Assembly (NCBI GenBank): GCA_003478935.1
Contig: QUFP01000002.1
Coordinates: 62,001-126,000 of the forward strand
Length of the DNA stretch: 64,000 nucleotides
Direction: 5' to 3'
DNA from: Firmicutes bacterium AF25-13AC
GTDB taxonomy: Bacteria; Bacillota; Clostridia; Lachnospirales; Lachnospiraceae
Shown here: positions 15,537-24,884 of the stretch, one piece after another
Layout: each line of letters opens with the position of its first letter
Position numbering within the stretch: the stretch's first letter is position 1
The notes under the pieces: generated by a model
Databases searched by the model: none
Seen by the model: only the letters and a program-made list of their open reading frames with translations
What the model was told of the DNA's origin: nothing
Made by a program: the position numbers and the translations under genes

Positions 15537-18434
15537 GTGACAGTACATGATACAGTTCATGGATTTATCGTAGAAAGAGAAGTACCGCTTCCTGAGCTAG
15601 ATGCAGTGATGTACCAGATGAAGCATGAAAAGACAGGTTTAGAGCTGGTATGGATAAGCAGAGAGGAAGAAAATAAGGTATTTGGCATTGGCTTTGAGAC
15701 ACTGCCTTGGAATGATACAGGTGTATTTCATATTTTAGAGCATTCTGTTTTATGTGGTTCAAAAAATTATCCGGTTAAAGAGCCGTTTGTGGAACTTTTA
15801 AAAAATTCCATGAACACATTTTTAAATGCAATGACATTCCCAGACAAGACCTTTTATCCGGTGGCAAGCCGCAATGATAAAGATTTTGTCAATTTGATGC
15901 GTGTTTATCTTGATGCCGTGTTTTATCCGGCTGTATATACAAAGCCAGAAATTTTTTATCAAGAAGGATGGCACTATGAGTTTGATAGTGAGGGAAAGCC
16001 AGGCTACAAAGGTGTTGTCTTTAATGAGATGAAGGGAGCGTTTGCAGATGCAGATGAGCTGATGGATATGACAATCAATAGAGCGCTCTTTCCTGATACA
16101 TCGTATCGTTATGTATCAGGAGGTGATCCGACAAAAATTCCAGATTTGACATATGAAGAATTTATTGAAAGCCATAAAAGATTTTATTCTCCATCGAATG
16201 CTTATGTGTATCTTGATGGCGCAATGGATATAGATGCTATTCTTAGTATTATCAATGATGAATATCTGTCCTCATTTGAACAGACGAAGCGTATGGATCC
16301 ACCAGCATTTCAGTCAGCAGTGGATGCAGGTGAACAGCAAATTGAATATGAGATTGGTGCCGATGAGAATGAAGAGGGAAAAATCCGTCTGTCCTGGGGA
16401 CGTGTGATCGGAACCTATGCAGAGCGCGAAAAGCTGACAGCAATGCAGATTTTGTCAGATGTGCTTACCGGAAATAATCAGGCACCGCTTACGAAGGCAG
16501 TGTTAGAAGACGGACTTGCAGAAACAATGCGTCTTTATACAATAGATGGTGTTGCAAATCCGTGGGTAAAAATTGAGGCTCGCAATGTGAAAAAGGAGAA
16601 CTGCAAACAAGTAGAGGCGCGAATCTTCGACACATTGAATACATTGGCAAATGGTGGACTTGATCATGAGAAGCTAGAGGCTTCTATGGCAAATCTTGAG
16701 TTCCAAATGAGAGAGCGCGATTATGGAAGCTATCCGCAGGGACTTATTCTTGGAATGCAGGTGTTAGACAGCTGGCTGTACGGTGGCTCACCAGAGGCTA
16801 ATCTGCAGATTGGTGACTTATTTGTACATCTTCGTGAAAAGATGAAACAGGGCTATTTTGAACATTTGATTCGCGAAGAGCTGCTTGAAAATCCGCATCG
16901 CTGTAAGGTTACATTGATTCCGTCTAAAACAGCAGGAGAAGCACGCCGTGCAAAAGAAGCAAAGAGAATTGAAGATGAGTCTGCAATGTGGAGTGATAAG
17001 ACAAGAGAAGAGATTATTGCAAAACAGGAAAGACTAGAGGCATGGCAAAACAGCGAAGATACACCAGAGCAGCTGGCAGCACTTCCACATTTAGAGTTAT
17101 CTGATTTAAGCCGCACGCCGCAAGAGCAACCAATTGAAGAACTTGTAATTGATGGACAAAAGCTATTGGTTCATCGTGTTAATTCAAGTGGAATTGCTTA
17201 TATTACGCTTTATTTCGATGAAAACCATTATACAGAGGCAGAACTTCCGGCACTTGGACTTTTATGTCGTCTTTTTGGAAATCTGGAAACAACACAGTCA
17301 AGCGTAGAAGAGTTAAACAATCGTGTACGTCTTTTGTGCGGAAGCATGACTTTTTTTATCAGTACCTTCAATATAAAGGATGACAGCAGCTGCTGTACAG
17401 TAAAGCTTTGCGCATCATTTAGCACGCTTGAATCAAATGTAGATCAGGCAGTTAGTCTTGCAGCAGAGATTTTGACGCAGACAAGATTTGATACTGCCAA
17501 TTCTGAAAAAGCAGTTCTTGATCTGTTGCGTCAGATTAAGATGGGATGCTTTGAGCAGACAGTGATGGGTGGTCATGCAGCAGCACTTGGCCGTGTGTCA
17601 GCGCAGATGAGTGTTTCAGGTGTAGTTTCAGAGTGTACTGGTGGTGTTACATTCTATCATTGGTTAAAAGCTCAGGAAGAAAATTGGAACTGGAATAGTC
17701 TTCTTGAAAAATTGACAGTACTGTATGAAAAGGCAGTTTCAAAGGAACAGTTAACTATCAGTCTTACAGGAAATACAGATGCATATGCAGTGAATGTTGT
17801 TCAAATGCTGCAGGAGCTTTTGCCGTCAAAGCCAGATATTTTAAAGATACAGACAATTGCAATAAAGCCATGGGGCATCAAAAAAGAAGGAATCATCATT
17901 CCAGCCGATATCGCCTTTGCAGTGCGCGGTACAATTACAGGAAATTATAATGGTGCATGGCAGACAGCAGCCAAGATTGTGAGCCTGAGCTATTTGTGGA
18001 ATGTAATTCGCGTTCAGGGCGGTGCTTACGGAACAGGTATGCTTACTCGGGCAAATGGAGGATTTTACTGCTATTCGTATCGTGATCCGAGTGCTAGAGA
18101 ATCTCTTAGAAAATATTTAGACTGCAGCAGCTTCTTAAAAGAGTTTGCGGCACAAAATTCAGATCTGACAGGCTTTATCATTGGAACGGTTTCAGATCAG
18201 TCACCGCTTCAGACACCTAGAATGAAGGGACAGGCAGCAGATAACTTCTATTGGAGACAGATTAGTTGGGAGGAGCGCTGCACACGTTGGCAGCAGATTC
18301 TTGAGACAACACCAGAAAAGTTAGCGCAGGCCGCAGAGCAGATTAGTACTGCTATGAAAGAGGGCGGTATTTGTGTTGTAGGTGGTGCAGAGCAGATGGA
18401 AGGCTGTGGTCTTGATGAGATTATTACGCTGTAA
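15537..18434 (+). CDS. M16C-family zinc metallopeptidase (PreP/Cym1-like)
   Basis: A 965-aa presequence-protease-like enzyme that degrades peptides inside a closed two-half chamber. The inverted zinc site HILEH is at residues 65-69 and the distal glutamate lies in VFNEMKGAFAD. M16C-associated and C-terminal inactive M16 domains fill the rest; the glycine-rich VQGGAYGTGM near residue ~830 is the usual R/Y-type C-domain loop. GTG 15537 is set by AAGGAGG at 15524-15530. The protein has no signal peptide, so it is probably cytoplasmic. It is monocistronic, between its own promoter and a strong terminator. Confidence 0.95.
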   Translation: MTVHDTVHGFIVEREVPLPELDAVMYQMKHEKTGLELVWISREEENKVFGIGFETLPWNDTGVFHILEHSVLCGSKNYPVKEPFVELLKNSMNTFLNAMTFPDKTFYPVASRNDKDFVNLMRVYLDAVFYPAVYTKPEIFYQEGWHYEFDSEGKPGYKGVVFNEMKGAFADADELMDMTINRALFPDTSYRYVSGGDPTKIPDLTYEEFIESHKRFYSPSNAYVYLDGAMDIDAILSIINDEYLSSFEQTKRMDPPAFQSAVDAGEQQIEYEIGADENEEGKIRLSWGRVIGTYAEREKLTAMQILSDVLTGNNQAPLTKAVLEDGLAETMRLYTIDGVANPWVKIEARNVKKENCKQVEARIFDTLNTLANGGLDHEKLEASMANLEFQMRERDYGSYPQGLILGMQVLDSWLYGGSPEANLQIGDLFVHLREKMKQGYFEHLIREELLENPHRCKVTLIPSKTAGEARRAKEAKRIEDESAMWSDKTREEIIAKQERLEAWQNSEDTPEQLAALPHLELSDLSRTPQEQPIEELVIDGQKLLVHRVNSSGIAYITLYFDENHYTEAELPALGLLCRLFGNLETTQSSVEELNNRVRLLCGSMTFFISTFNIKDDSSCCTVKLCASFSTLESNVDQAVSLAAEILTQTRFDTANSEKAVLDLLRQIKMGCFEQTVMGGHAAALGRVSAQMSVSGVVSECTGGVTFYHWLKAQEENWNWNSLLEKLTVLYEKAVSKEQLTISLTGNTDAYAVNVVQMLQELLPSKPDILKIQTIAIKPWGIKKEGIIIPADIAFAVRGTITGNYNGAWQTAAKIVSLSYLWNVIRVQGGAYGTGMLTRANGGFYCYSYRDPSARESLRKYLDCSSFLKEFAAQNSDLTGFIIGTVSDQSPLQTPRMKGQAADNFYWRQISWEERCTRWQQILETTPEKLAQAAEQISTAMKEGGICVVGGAEQMEGCGLDEIITL

Positions 18435-18462
18435 GTTGTAACTATTCAGAGCTAGGCAATTT

Positions 18463-18512
18463 ATTCGTGGGATACCAATTCGCAAAAGTTATGGTATCCC
18501 GCGAATGTTTTT
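18463..18512 (+). terminator. Rho-independent terminator after M16C peptidase
   Basis: A 15-bp stem (18463-18477 with 18492-18506, one G-U pair) followed by five T. Confidence 0.85.
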
Positions 18513-18607
18513 GCAAACGATTGCTGCGAATGGAATATTAGCGTGCCATTGTAAAGTGTCGAAAAAGAACAAAAAAAATAAAAAATTAAAAAAACTTGAA
18601 AAAAGTG

Positions 18608-18636
18608 TTGACAAAAGAATTGAGATGTGATAATAT
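18608..18636 (+). promoter_or_regulatory. Strong SigA promoter for the tRNA operon
   Basis: Consensus TTGACA (18608-18613) and TAATAT (18631-18636) with a 17-bp spacer, 15 bp before the first tRNA. Confidence 0.75.
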
Positions 18637-18650
18637 ACATATCGTTGCAA

Positions 18651-18722
18651 GGCTTGTTGGTCAAGGGGTTAAGACGTCGCCCTCTCACGGCGAAAACAGG
18701 AGTTCGATTCTCCTACAAGCTG
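18651..18722 (+). tRNA. tRNA-Glu (anticodon CUC), copy 1
   Basis: A 72-nt cloverleaf with an acceptor stem GGCTTGT/ACAAGCT (a G-U at the first pair), D arm GTC/GAC, anticodon stem TCGCC/GGCGA around loop CTCTCAC (anticodon CTC, reading GAG), and T arm AGGAG-TTCGATT-CTCCT. The terminal CCA is not encoded. It is identical to copy 2 downstream. Confidence 0.93.
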
Positions 18723-18728
18723 CTTCTT

Positions 18729-18802
18729 CGAGGTGTGGCTCAGTTTGGTAGAGCGCTGCGTTCGGGACGCAGAGGTCGCAAGTTCAAATCTTGTCGCCTC
18801 GA
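18729..18802 (+). tRNA. tRNA-Pro (anticodon CGG)
   Basis: A 74-nt cloverleaf. Acceptor CGAGGTG pairs with CGCCTCG (one G-U), anticodon stem CTGCG/CGCAG encloses TTCGGGA (anticodon CGG, reading CCG), and the T arm is CAAG-TTCAAAT-CTTG. The discriminator base is A and CCA is not encoded. It lies 6 nt after the first tRNA-Glu. Confidence 0.93.
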
Positions 18803-18831
18803 TTGCCTATAGGCAAAGAAAAAATAAATAT

Positions 18832-18903
18832 GGCTTGTTGGTCAAGGGGTTAAGACGTCGCCCTCTCACGGCGAAAACAGGAGTTCGATTCTCCTACAAG
18901 CTG
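18832..18903 (+). tRNA. tRNA-Glu (anticodon CUC), copy 2
   Basis: Base-for-base identical to the copy at 18651-18722, ~30 nt after tRNA-Pro, and followed directly by the operon terminator. The identity points to recent duplication or gene conversion. Confidence 0.93.
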
Positions 18904-18909
18904 CTATGT

Positions 18910-18939
18910 GTCCTGCGAAAGCAGGACTTTTTCTTTTTT
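18910..18939 (+). terminator. Terminator of the tRNA operon
   Basis: GTCCTGC-GAAA-GCAGGAC (18910-18927) forms a perfect 7-bp stem with a GNRA loop, followed by a 12-nt T-rich tail. Confidence 0.9.
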
Positions 18940-19082
18940 GTTCGGATTTTTCCTAGAAACAGATTCTTTTTTATAATAGTTTGCAACATTTCTTAAGGCA
19001 GCTGCATGATATAGGTGAAAGGAAATAAAACACAAGTAGAAAATTTAATGCATTGATCGTTACAAGGCGGAGGTGATAAGGG

Positions 19083-19580
19083 ATGAAACACGAAGAAAGA
19101 GAGGTACGTCAAATCTATAATGACTACGGTGATGATTTGTATCGACTATGTTATTTTTACACTGGAAATGTACATGATGCAATGGATGCGGTGCAGAATA
19201 CATTGGTACATTTAATGGAGTACACAGGAACATTTGAGTCGGAAAGTCATAAAAAGTCATGGTTACTTAAGGTTGGGGTTAATGAATGCAGGCAGCTTCA
19301 TCGCCAATGGTGGAGACGTAAGGTGACAGCGGACGAATCGCTTATTGATATGGAAAAGGTAGGTGTGCAGACTAGCGATGTGTGGGAGAGTGTAATGTCA
19401 TTGCCAACAAAATACCGCACAGCAATTTATCTATATTATTATGTCGGCTATTCAACGGAAGAGATTGCTAAAATTATGGAAAAACAGTCATCTACGGTGC
19501 GGTCACTCTTACTTAGAGCGAGAAAAAAATTGAAAGAAGAACTGGTGGAGCCGCAGGCAGATAGTAGTTCACGAATTTAA
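19083..19580 (+). CDS. ECF-type RNA polymerase sigma factor
   Basis: A 165-aa sigma-70 family protein of the extracytoplasmic-function type. Region 2 spans residues ~5-70 (YNDYGDDLYRLCYFYTGNVHDAMDAVQNTLVHL) and region 4 spans ~105-155 (LPTKYRTAIYLYYYVGYSTEEIAKIMEKQSSTVRSLLLRARKKL). ATG 19083 has GGAGG upstream. The next gene starts 22 bp after the stop and encodes a membrane protein with a short cytoplasmic N-terminus, the usual place for an anti-sigma factor. The regulon is unknown; an envelope function is likely given the partner. Confidence 0.93.
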   Translation: MKHEEREVRQIYNDYGDDLYRLCYFYTGNVHDAMDAVQNTLVHLMEYTGTFESESHKKSWLLKVGVNECRQLHRQWWRRKVTADESLIDMEKVGVQTSDVWESVMSLPTKYRTAIYLYYYVGYSTEEIAKIMEKQSSTVRSLLLRARKKLKEELVEPQADSSSRI

Positions 19581-19602
19581 CAAACAGAAAGGAAGGTGCA
19601 GC

Positions 19603-20679
19603 ATGAAGCAGGATGATTATAGAAATATGTGCGATGAAATAAAGCTTTCGGAAGAACAGAAAGATAAAATATGGGTAGCTGCGAGAGCAAAAGTGCAGAC
19701 AAAAAAAGAAAATAGGCAAAAGATGGGCAGATTTGCGAAAATTGCAATGGCAGCGGCAGCGATTATTGTATTTTTTATGGTGACAGCTATGCCAGGCATT
19801 ATAAGAAATAAGAATACAAATCAGCCTGCAGCACAGGTGGAAAAGAGTACAGAGGAAGATAATTCACAGACCGTGCAAGTAAATCAAGAAATGAAATATT
19901 ATTTGTTACTTGGAACGGATGGTCGCACAGATAAAAAAACAGGTACGCATGCAGATGCAATTGTTTTGGCAGGGATGGATGCGAGCAAAGGAAAAATTCA
20001 ACTTATTTCAATTCCACGTCGCCTAGAGCTGGATGGAAAGGAAGCGAGTGAGTACGACTGGTGGTATCAGAGTACTAATGATCTTTGGAGTGCAATTGAA
20101 CGAAATTTTGGAATTAAAATTGAGGGTCAAGTGACAGCATCATTTTCAATATTTGCACAGCTTGTTAATATGTATGGAGGTTTGGAATTAGAGGTTACAG
20201 AGGCAGATTTAGATCCAAAGTATTCTCAGTTAAATGGGTACCTGACAGAAGTAGTGGAATCGACAGGCATTGCAACAAAGGGGCAGATTACAGAGCTCGG
20301 AGTTCAGCTTCTTGATGGTCCGCAGACTGTAGCATGGTGCAGAGTGCGTGATACAGAGAATGGTGTAAGAGGATCGCGTTTTCTTAAGGCATTGAAACAA
20401 TTATATTCACGAATGGCTGAGCAAAACAATGATTATGAAAAGATAACGGTTGCCAGCATTATAATCTTATCCACGGTGAATGCAGATATCACATTATCGA
20501 ATGAACCATTTGAGGTTGCAATGATAATGGAACAGGCATTTGCTTGTACTGAGTTTTCATATATTGATCTGGCACAGAGCGAGTATGTAGAAGTAACCAA
20601 AGAAGAGAACAATGAAGAACCTGTGTATACTCTTTCAGAAGAATTTTATGGCATTCCACATCTGAGTGTGTTAAACTAA
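19603..20679 (+). CDS. Anti-sigma-like membrane protein with divergent LytR-CpsA-Psr domain
   Basis: A 358-aa single-pass protein. A ~42-residue cytoplasmic head (EIKLSEEQKDKIWVAARAK) resembles the short N-termini of ECF-linked membrane regulators. The membrane helix is at ~43-65, and the exterior part from ~100 is an LCP fold (YYLLLGTDGRTD...HADAIVLAGMD...LISIPRRLEL). LCP enzymes ligate undecaprenyl-linked polymers to the wall, but the PRDT motif is PRRL here, the R-S/A-D motif is HAD, and the RYR..D.GR..RQ motif is only partly kept. This suggests a sensor rather than an active ligase. It is the likely regulator of the adjacent ECF sigma factor; that pairing is inference. Confidence 0.8.
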   Translation: MKQDDYRNMCDEIKLSEEQKDKIWVAARAKVQTKKENRQKMGRFAKIAMAAAAIIVFFMVTAMPGIIRNKNTNQPAAQVEKSTEEDNSQTVQVNQEMKYYLLLGTDGRTDKKTGTHADAIVLAGMDASKGKIQLISIPRRLELDGKEASEYDWWYQSTNDLWSAIERNFGIKIEGQVTASFSIFAQLVNMYGGLELEVTEADLDPKYSQLNGYLTEVVESTGIATKGQITELGVQLLDGPQTVAWCRVRDTENGVRGSRFLKALKQLYSRMAEQNNDYEKITVASIIILSTVNADITLSNEPFEVAMIMEQAFACTEFSYIDLAQSEYVEVTKEENNEEPVYTLSEEFYGIPHLSVLN

Positions 20680-20758
20680 TCCTAGTACCGTGTGAAGCAA
20701 TCGATTTCTTATTAAATATTGATTGTCTCATACGAAAAAAAGGAGGAACACACCAAAG

Positions 20759-22033
20759 ATGAAACACATGCTTGAAAAAACATTTCCAGAAAAATTGACA
20801 GAGCAGCTGAAAAAGTGGATGGCAGCCACCGCCGCAGCAACCATGATGCTGCCGGGGACGATGGCTGTACCAGCTGCCGAAAACACACAGAGCAATCTGC
20901 CTCAGGAAGAATTGACAGTTCACTTTATTGATGTTGGTCAGGGACTCGCAATAATGGCAAAGGCTGGTGATGATGTACTTGTATATGATGGCGGAAACTC
21001 GGACGCAGCATCATACTTTGTTTCATATCTGAAGGATGAGGGTGTTGAGGACATTGACTATATGATTGCGTCTCATTACGATGCAGATCATTTAAATGGT
21101 CTTGTCGGTGCACTTCATGCATTTGATACTGAGACAATCATTGCACCGGACTATAAACATAATTCCAAACTTTATACGTCATTCTACAATACATTGTCGT
21201 CTCAAAATAAGGAAGTGACATACCCAGAAGTGGGTCAAGAGTACGAGTTTGGCGAGGGCAGCTTTACTGTACTTGGACCGACACAGATTAGGGATGATTC
21301 AAACAACAATTCTGTTGTGGTTCGTCTTGATTATGGCGATACGTCATTCTTATTTACTGGTGACGCTGAGTCAAAGGAAGAAAAGGATATCATAGCAGCA
21401 AATGAAGATCTTTACTGTGATGTACTGTCAGTAGGACATCATGGTTCTGCAAGCTCCACAAGCTGGGATTTTCTGGAAGCTGTTCTTCCGGAATATGCAG
21501 TTATTTCATGTGGTGTGAATAATTCCTATGGTCATCCAGACCCAGATACAATAGAAAAATTGGAATCAATTGAGGCACAGATTTTTAGAACAGATCTGCA
21601 GGGCAATATTATTGCGATATCGGACGGTGAGATGATCACCTGGAATAATGTACCAAGCAACGGGGAAGTATTGTATGCTGCTGATTTTGTATCTGTAAAA
21701 GAAGAACCGAATGACACAAGCAGTACTGTTGGCGAGCTTGGACCAGGCAATCAGATACAGGTATTAAACCGCGATGACAATGGCTGGGCAACTATTGTAT
21801 TTAATGGTGCTACTACATATATTCCGTCTTCTTACCTGAGTGACATTGATCTACAGACGATGACACAGGCTGCTCCAACCCAGCCGATAGGAAACATGGT
21901 ATGGCTGTCTGCTACTGGATCTAAATACCACAGTAGGAATAATTGCGGAAATATGAATCCGGCAAATGCGCGCCAGGTGACAGAATCAGATGCAGTAAGT
22001 CAGGGGTATGAGAAATGCAAAAAGTGCTGGTGA
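20759..22033 (+). CDS. Secreted ComEC-like metallo-beta-lactamase-fold hydrolase with SH3-like and Cys-rich C-terminus
   Basis: A 424-aa protein. After a hydrophobic segment (AATAAATMMLPGTMAVPAA) that acts as a signal peptide or anchor, the MBL domain (residues ~55-270) resembles the ComEC extracellular domain: HFIDVGQGLA, the metal motif HYDADHLNG, LFTGDAE, and SVGHHGSASS. An SH3-like segment (YAADFVSVKEEPN ... IPSSYL) follows. The last ~40 residues hold a compact H..NCG..C..C motif (YHSRNNCG ... GYEKCKKCW) found at the ends of several exported MBL proteins. ATG 20759 follows AAGGAGG by 12 nt. It may be a nuclease or phosphodiesterase; the substrate is unknown. Confidence 0.88.
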   Translation: MKHMLEKTFPEKLTEQLKKWMAATAAATMMLPGTMAVPAAENTQSNLPQEELTVHFIDVGQGLAIMAKAGDDVLVYDGGNSDAASYFVSYLKDEGVEDIDYMIASHYDADHLNGLVGALHAFDTETIIAPDYKHNSKLYTSFYNTLSSQNKEVTYPEVGQEYEFGEGSFTVLGPTQIRDDSNNNSVVVRLDYGDTSFLFTGDAESKEEKDIIAANEDLYCDVLSVGHHGSASSTSWDFLEAVLPEYAVISCGVNNSYGHPDPDTIEKLESIEAQIFRTDLQGNIIAISDGEMITWNNVPSNGEVLYAADFVSVKEEPNDTSSTVGELGPGNQIQVLNRDDNGWATIVFNGATTYIPSSYLSDIDLQTMTQAAPTQPIGNMVWLSATGSKYHSRNNCGNMNPANARQVTESDAVSQGYEKCKKCW

Positions 22034-23206
22034 CAATAAAAACAATGATAAAGAAAGTGATGAAGAAAGAACCAGTTCTGTCAATTGCGGTGATTTTGGC
22101 AGTTATCTCAATGTTTGTTGTACATCCAAATGATACGTATGCATCATATATTGATTTTCGCACACTTGCTATTTTATTTTGTCTGATGGTGATTGTTGCA
22201 GGAATGAGAGAGATAGGGGTATTTGACTATATCGCACAAAGTCTGTTAAACAGAGTGAAAAGTATTTCTGGTATTGTCATGATTCTCGTACTTCTTTGCT
22301 TCTTCTTATCAATGGTGATTACAAATGATGTGGCATTGATTACATTTGTTCCATTTGCCATTCTAATTTTAAAGAGATTTCCTAAAGAGGTGCGATGCCA
22401 TTGGCTGATTCCCTGTGTAGTTATGCAGACAGCAGCAGCCAATTTGGGAAGCATGATGACACCTATTGGAAATCCTCAGAACTTATATCTTTATGGAAAA
22501 GCAAATTTGCAGGCATCATCATTTTTTTTTGCTGATGCTTCCGTATACAGCATTGTCGCTGTTAATTCTGATTATATGGATTGCAATCCATACAAAAAGA
22601 AAGACAGATAATGAAACTAATTGCATGGATGGTTCAACACATAAAGCTGTGTATGCAAAGACACAAAGCAGAAAAATTTCAGATAAGCTTCGTCTGACTA
22701 TATATCTGATATTATTTTTCTTAAGTCTTCTTGCAGTAGGCCGCTTAATTTCTATTTGGATAGTATTTGCCTGTGTGATTGCCTGGGCAGCAGCATTCGA
22801 CAGTAAATTATTTAGAAATGCAGATTATGCGTTGCTTGGAACATTTACAGCACTATTTGTTTTTATTGGAAATCTTGGAAGAATCCCTCAGTTTTGCAGT
22901 ATTCTTCAGAATTTGATTCAAACAAGGGAGGTCATAATAGCGGTTGCAGCAAGTCAGGTAATGAGCAATGTTCCAGCAGCAATTTTGTTGTCGGGCTTTA
23001 CAAATAATTATCGGGCATTGATTATTGGAACTAATCTAGGCGGTCTTGGAACTATGATTGCTTCTATGGCTAGTTTAATCAGCTTTAAATATATTTCACG
23101 TGAAGATGCATCATTACGAGGCAAATATTTTATTTGGTTTACGGCAGCAAATGTGATTTTATTAGTCATTCTTTTAGCCGCAGCCAAAATATTGGGACAA
23201 TTATAG
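22015..23206 (+). CDS. SLC13/ArsB-type anion transporter (one-base frameshift at a T9 run)
   Basis: A polytopic transporter of the ion-transporter superfamily covering citrate/dicarboxylate, NhaD and ArsB families. Hydrophobic helices run throughout, with the hallmark TNDVALITFVPFAI and MMTPIGNPQNLYLY helical-hairpin motif in the first half, and SQVMSNVPAAILLSGFT with GTNLGGLGTMIASMASLISF in the second. The halves are joined by removing one T from the nine-T run at 22522-22530, giving 396 aa. The gene overlaps the MBL gene by 19 bp; ATG 22015 is used, with ATG 22045 possible. Substrate is uncertain. Confidence 0.85.
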
Positions 23207-23219
23207 AAAAATATTTAAA

Positions 23220-23265
23220 AAAAATGAAGACCGGTCAATGTAACTGTTGACCGGTCTTCATTTTT
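23220..23265. terminator. Bidirectional terminator between transporter and HTH gene
   Basis: A long perfect stem with AAGACCGGTCAA (ending 23238) against TTGACCGGTCTT (from 23247), flanked by A5 and T5 so it works on both strands for the convergent genes. Confidence 0.9.
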
Positions 23266-23267
23266 GG

Positions 23268-24703
23268 TTATTTTGTTTTAATTGATGCTTCTAACTGATT
23301 GATATGATGTTTTAACAGGTAAAGCGTATCTTCCCTTGAGTAGACAAGATTGCTCTCTGGAAGTGAGTGAAAGAAATCAAGGAACAGACTGCGAATGGAC
23401 TCTTCTGTGATATGAATATTGCAGCAGTAAGAACCAAAGACAAATTTTAATGTCGTATAAATGTGCAAACCAGTCTGAGGGTTGATGTAGATCGAAAGAT
23501 AATCTGGTAAATGCAGCTGTGTTGGACGAGCAATCAGTCCAAGTACAGTGCCAGTCTCAATCTCCTGATACAGCTTTTTTAAGAAACCACAGACATCTGA
23601 CTGGTCAAGATATGGAATCAGTTCCTTTGGCGAGTCATCACAAGTACGGCTTTCAATCAGATTCTGCAAACCTTCCTCTGTAAAAATGGTGTAGTAGTTG
23701 CTTTCAACCTGACGCAGGAAGGAATAGTGCTGGTCGATTAGTGACAAGTATGGCTCAAGTGGAAGCTGGGAGCGATTCAAATATTTCTCAACTATATTGT
23801 GCGATATATAGCGACCGATACATGGCTGCGGCATAATTATATGCAAAGAATCAGGTGCGGCAACAGAAATATATTCATTTAGCACTTCTGCCATGTCTGA
23901 ACTGCATTGGGTTAACGGTTCGCACTGGAGCAGCAGATTTTTGAAGAAGTTACGGTAATACGAAATAAGGTCTTCTGATTCTAGGATTTGTGCAGTGGAT
24001 AAATCCTCTGAAAATAGAATCAGATAATGCGGAGAAATAATGTAGTATCCCATTGGAGAGAGCGATGCTGCTTTTGGAGTCTCATGAAAATAGTAAGGCT
24101 TATAGTGACCACGAGAGGCAAGACACAGTGGGATAACAGCATGCAAAAGTTCAAGATTTTTTGCAGCAGCGTTTGGACTTGTTTCAAAGCAAAGCAATTC
24201 ATTTACTGTAAAACTGCGGTTGTCAAGCCAAAATTCCATAAAGTCGATAGTTAACTTTAAGCTTGGTGGAAGAAAAAGGTTAAACTCAGCATTTTCAGTA
24301 TGAGAAATCTCATAGATCAAGACTGAGCGGATAGCGCTTCGGACGGCAAATTCACCCTTGATCAGACGTTCTGAGATACTTAGAGAAGAAACCTCTGGCG
24401 GCGGAGCATGGAAAAATCAACAGATGCCAAATTGTTTAACAAACGGCAGACGGCCTGACGGTTGTTGTACGTTTCCTCGCCTTGAAGAAGGATATCATAT
24501 AGCTGAAAAAAATCTTTTCGTTCATCAACGGAAAGATTAAAATGACGTGCGAGTGCTTGAACTGTTTTATAGGAAAGTATTCGCTCGTCAGCAAGTGCCT
24601 TGTGAATTGAAGTGCGTTCTGCTCCAATCGTACGGGCAAGTGAAGAGATGCTTTCTCCACTGTCGGCAATTAATCTTTTTAAATAGGTACTGAATTTCGA
24701 CAC
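23268..24703 (-). CDS. XRE-type helix-turn-helix regulator with large unknown C-terminal domain (one-base frameshift)
   Basis: The N-terminal ~70 residues form an HTH (FSTYLKRLIADSGESISSLARTIGAERTSIHKALADERILSYKTVQALARHF). The remaining ~400 residues have no domain I recognise and no transmembrane segment. The frames join at the A5 run 24412-24416 (T5 on the coding strand), where one extra base restores 478 aa and a smooth VDFFHAPPPEVSSLSISERLIKG link. This large HTH-plus-unknown architecture appears to be a regulator typical of Lachnospiraceae (recalled, not searched). It is divergent from the LytTR gene, with a shared ~257-bp intergenic region holding repeated motifs. Confidence 0.78.
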
Positions 24704-24773
24704 AAAGAAGTCCCCCTTTAAAACTTTATATAGTTAAAGTATATTGTACCATATAATCAAACAGTTTGACATA

Positions 24774-24824
24774 ACAAATTTTGCTGTTTGAGAACAAATT
24801 TTGACGATTGTGTGACAAAGTTTG
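24774..24824. promoter_or_regulatory. Three direct repeats, candidate operator in divergent promoter region
   Basis: ACAAATTTTG occurs at 24774-24783 and 24794-24803 and ACAAAGTTTG at 24815-24824, with 20- and 21-bp periodicity (two helical turns). They sit between the divergent HTH and LytTR genes, upstream of the LytTR promoter. LytTR proteins bind spaced direct repeats, so autoregulation is plausible. Confidence 0.5.
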
Positions 24825-24855
24825 AAGTACACACGGGCACACTTTTTGGCACAGC

Positions 24856-24884
24856 TTGTTTTTATATAGGATTCTTTGTATACT
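24856..24884 (+). promoter_or_regulatory. Predicted SigA promoter for the LytTR gene
   Basis: TTGTTT (24856-24861) and TATACT (24879-24884), 17-bp spacer, 32 bp downstream of the last direct repeat. Confidence 0.55.

Noticed and set aside
22466..22611. Second transporter gene starting inside the first half
   Set aside because: The overlap is explained by one extra T in a T9 run; one gene fits better than two.
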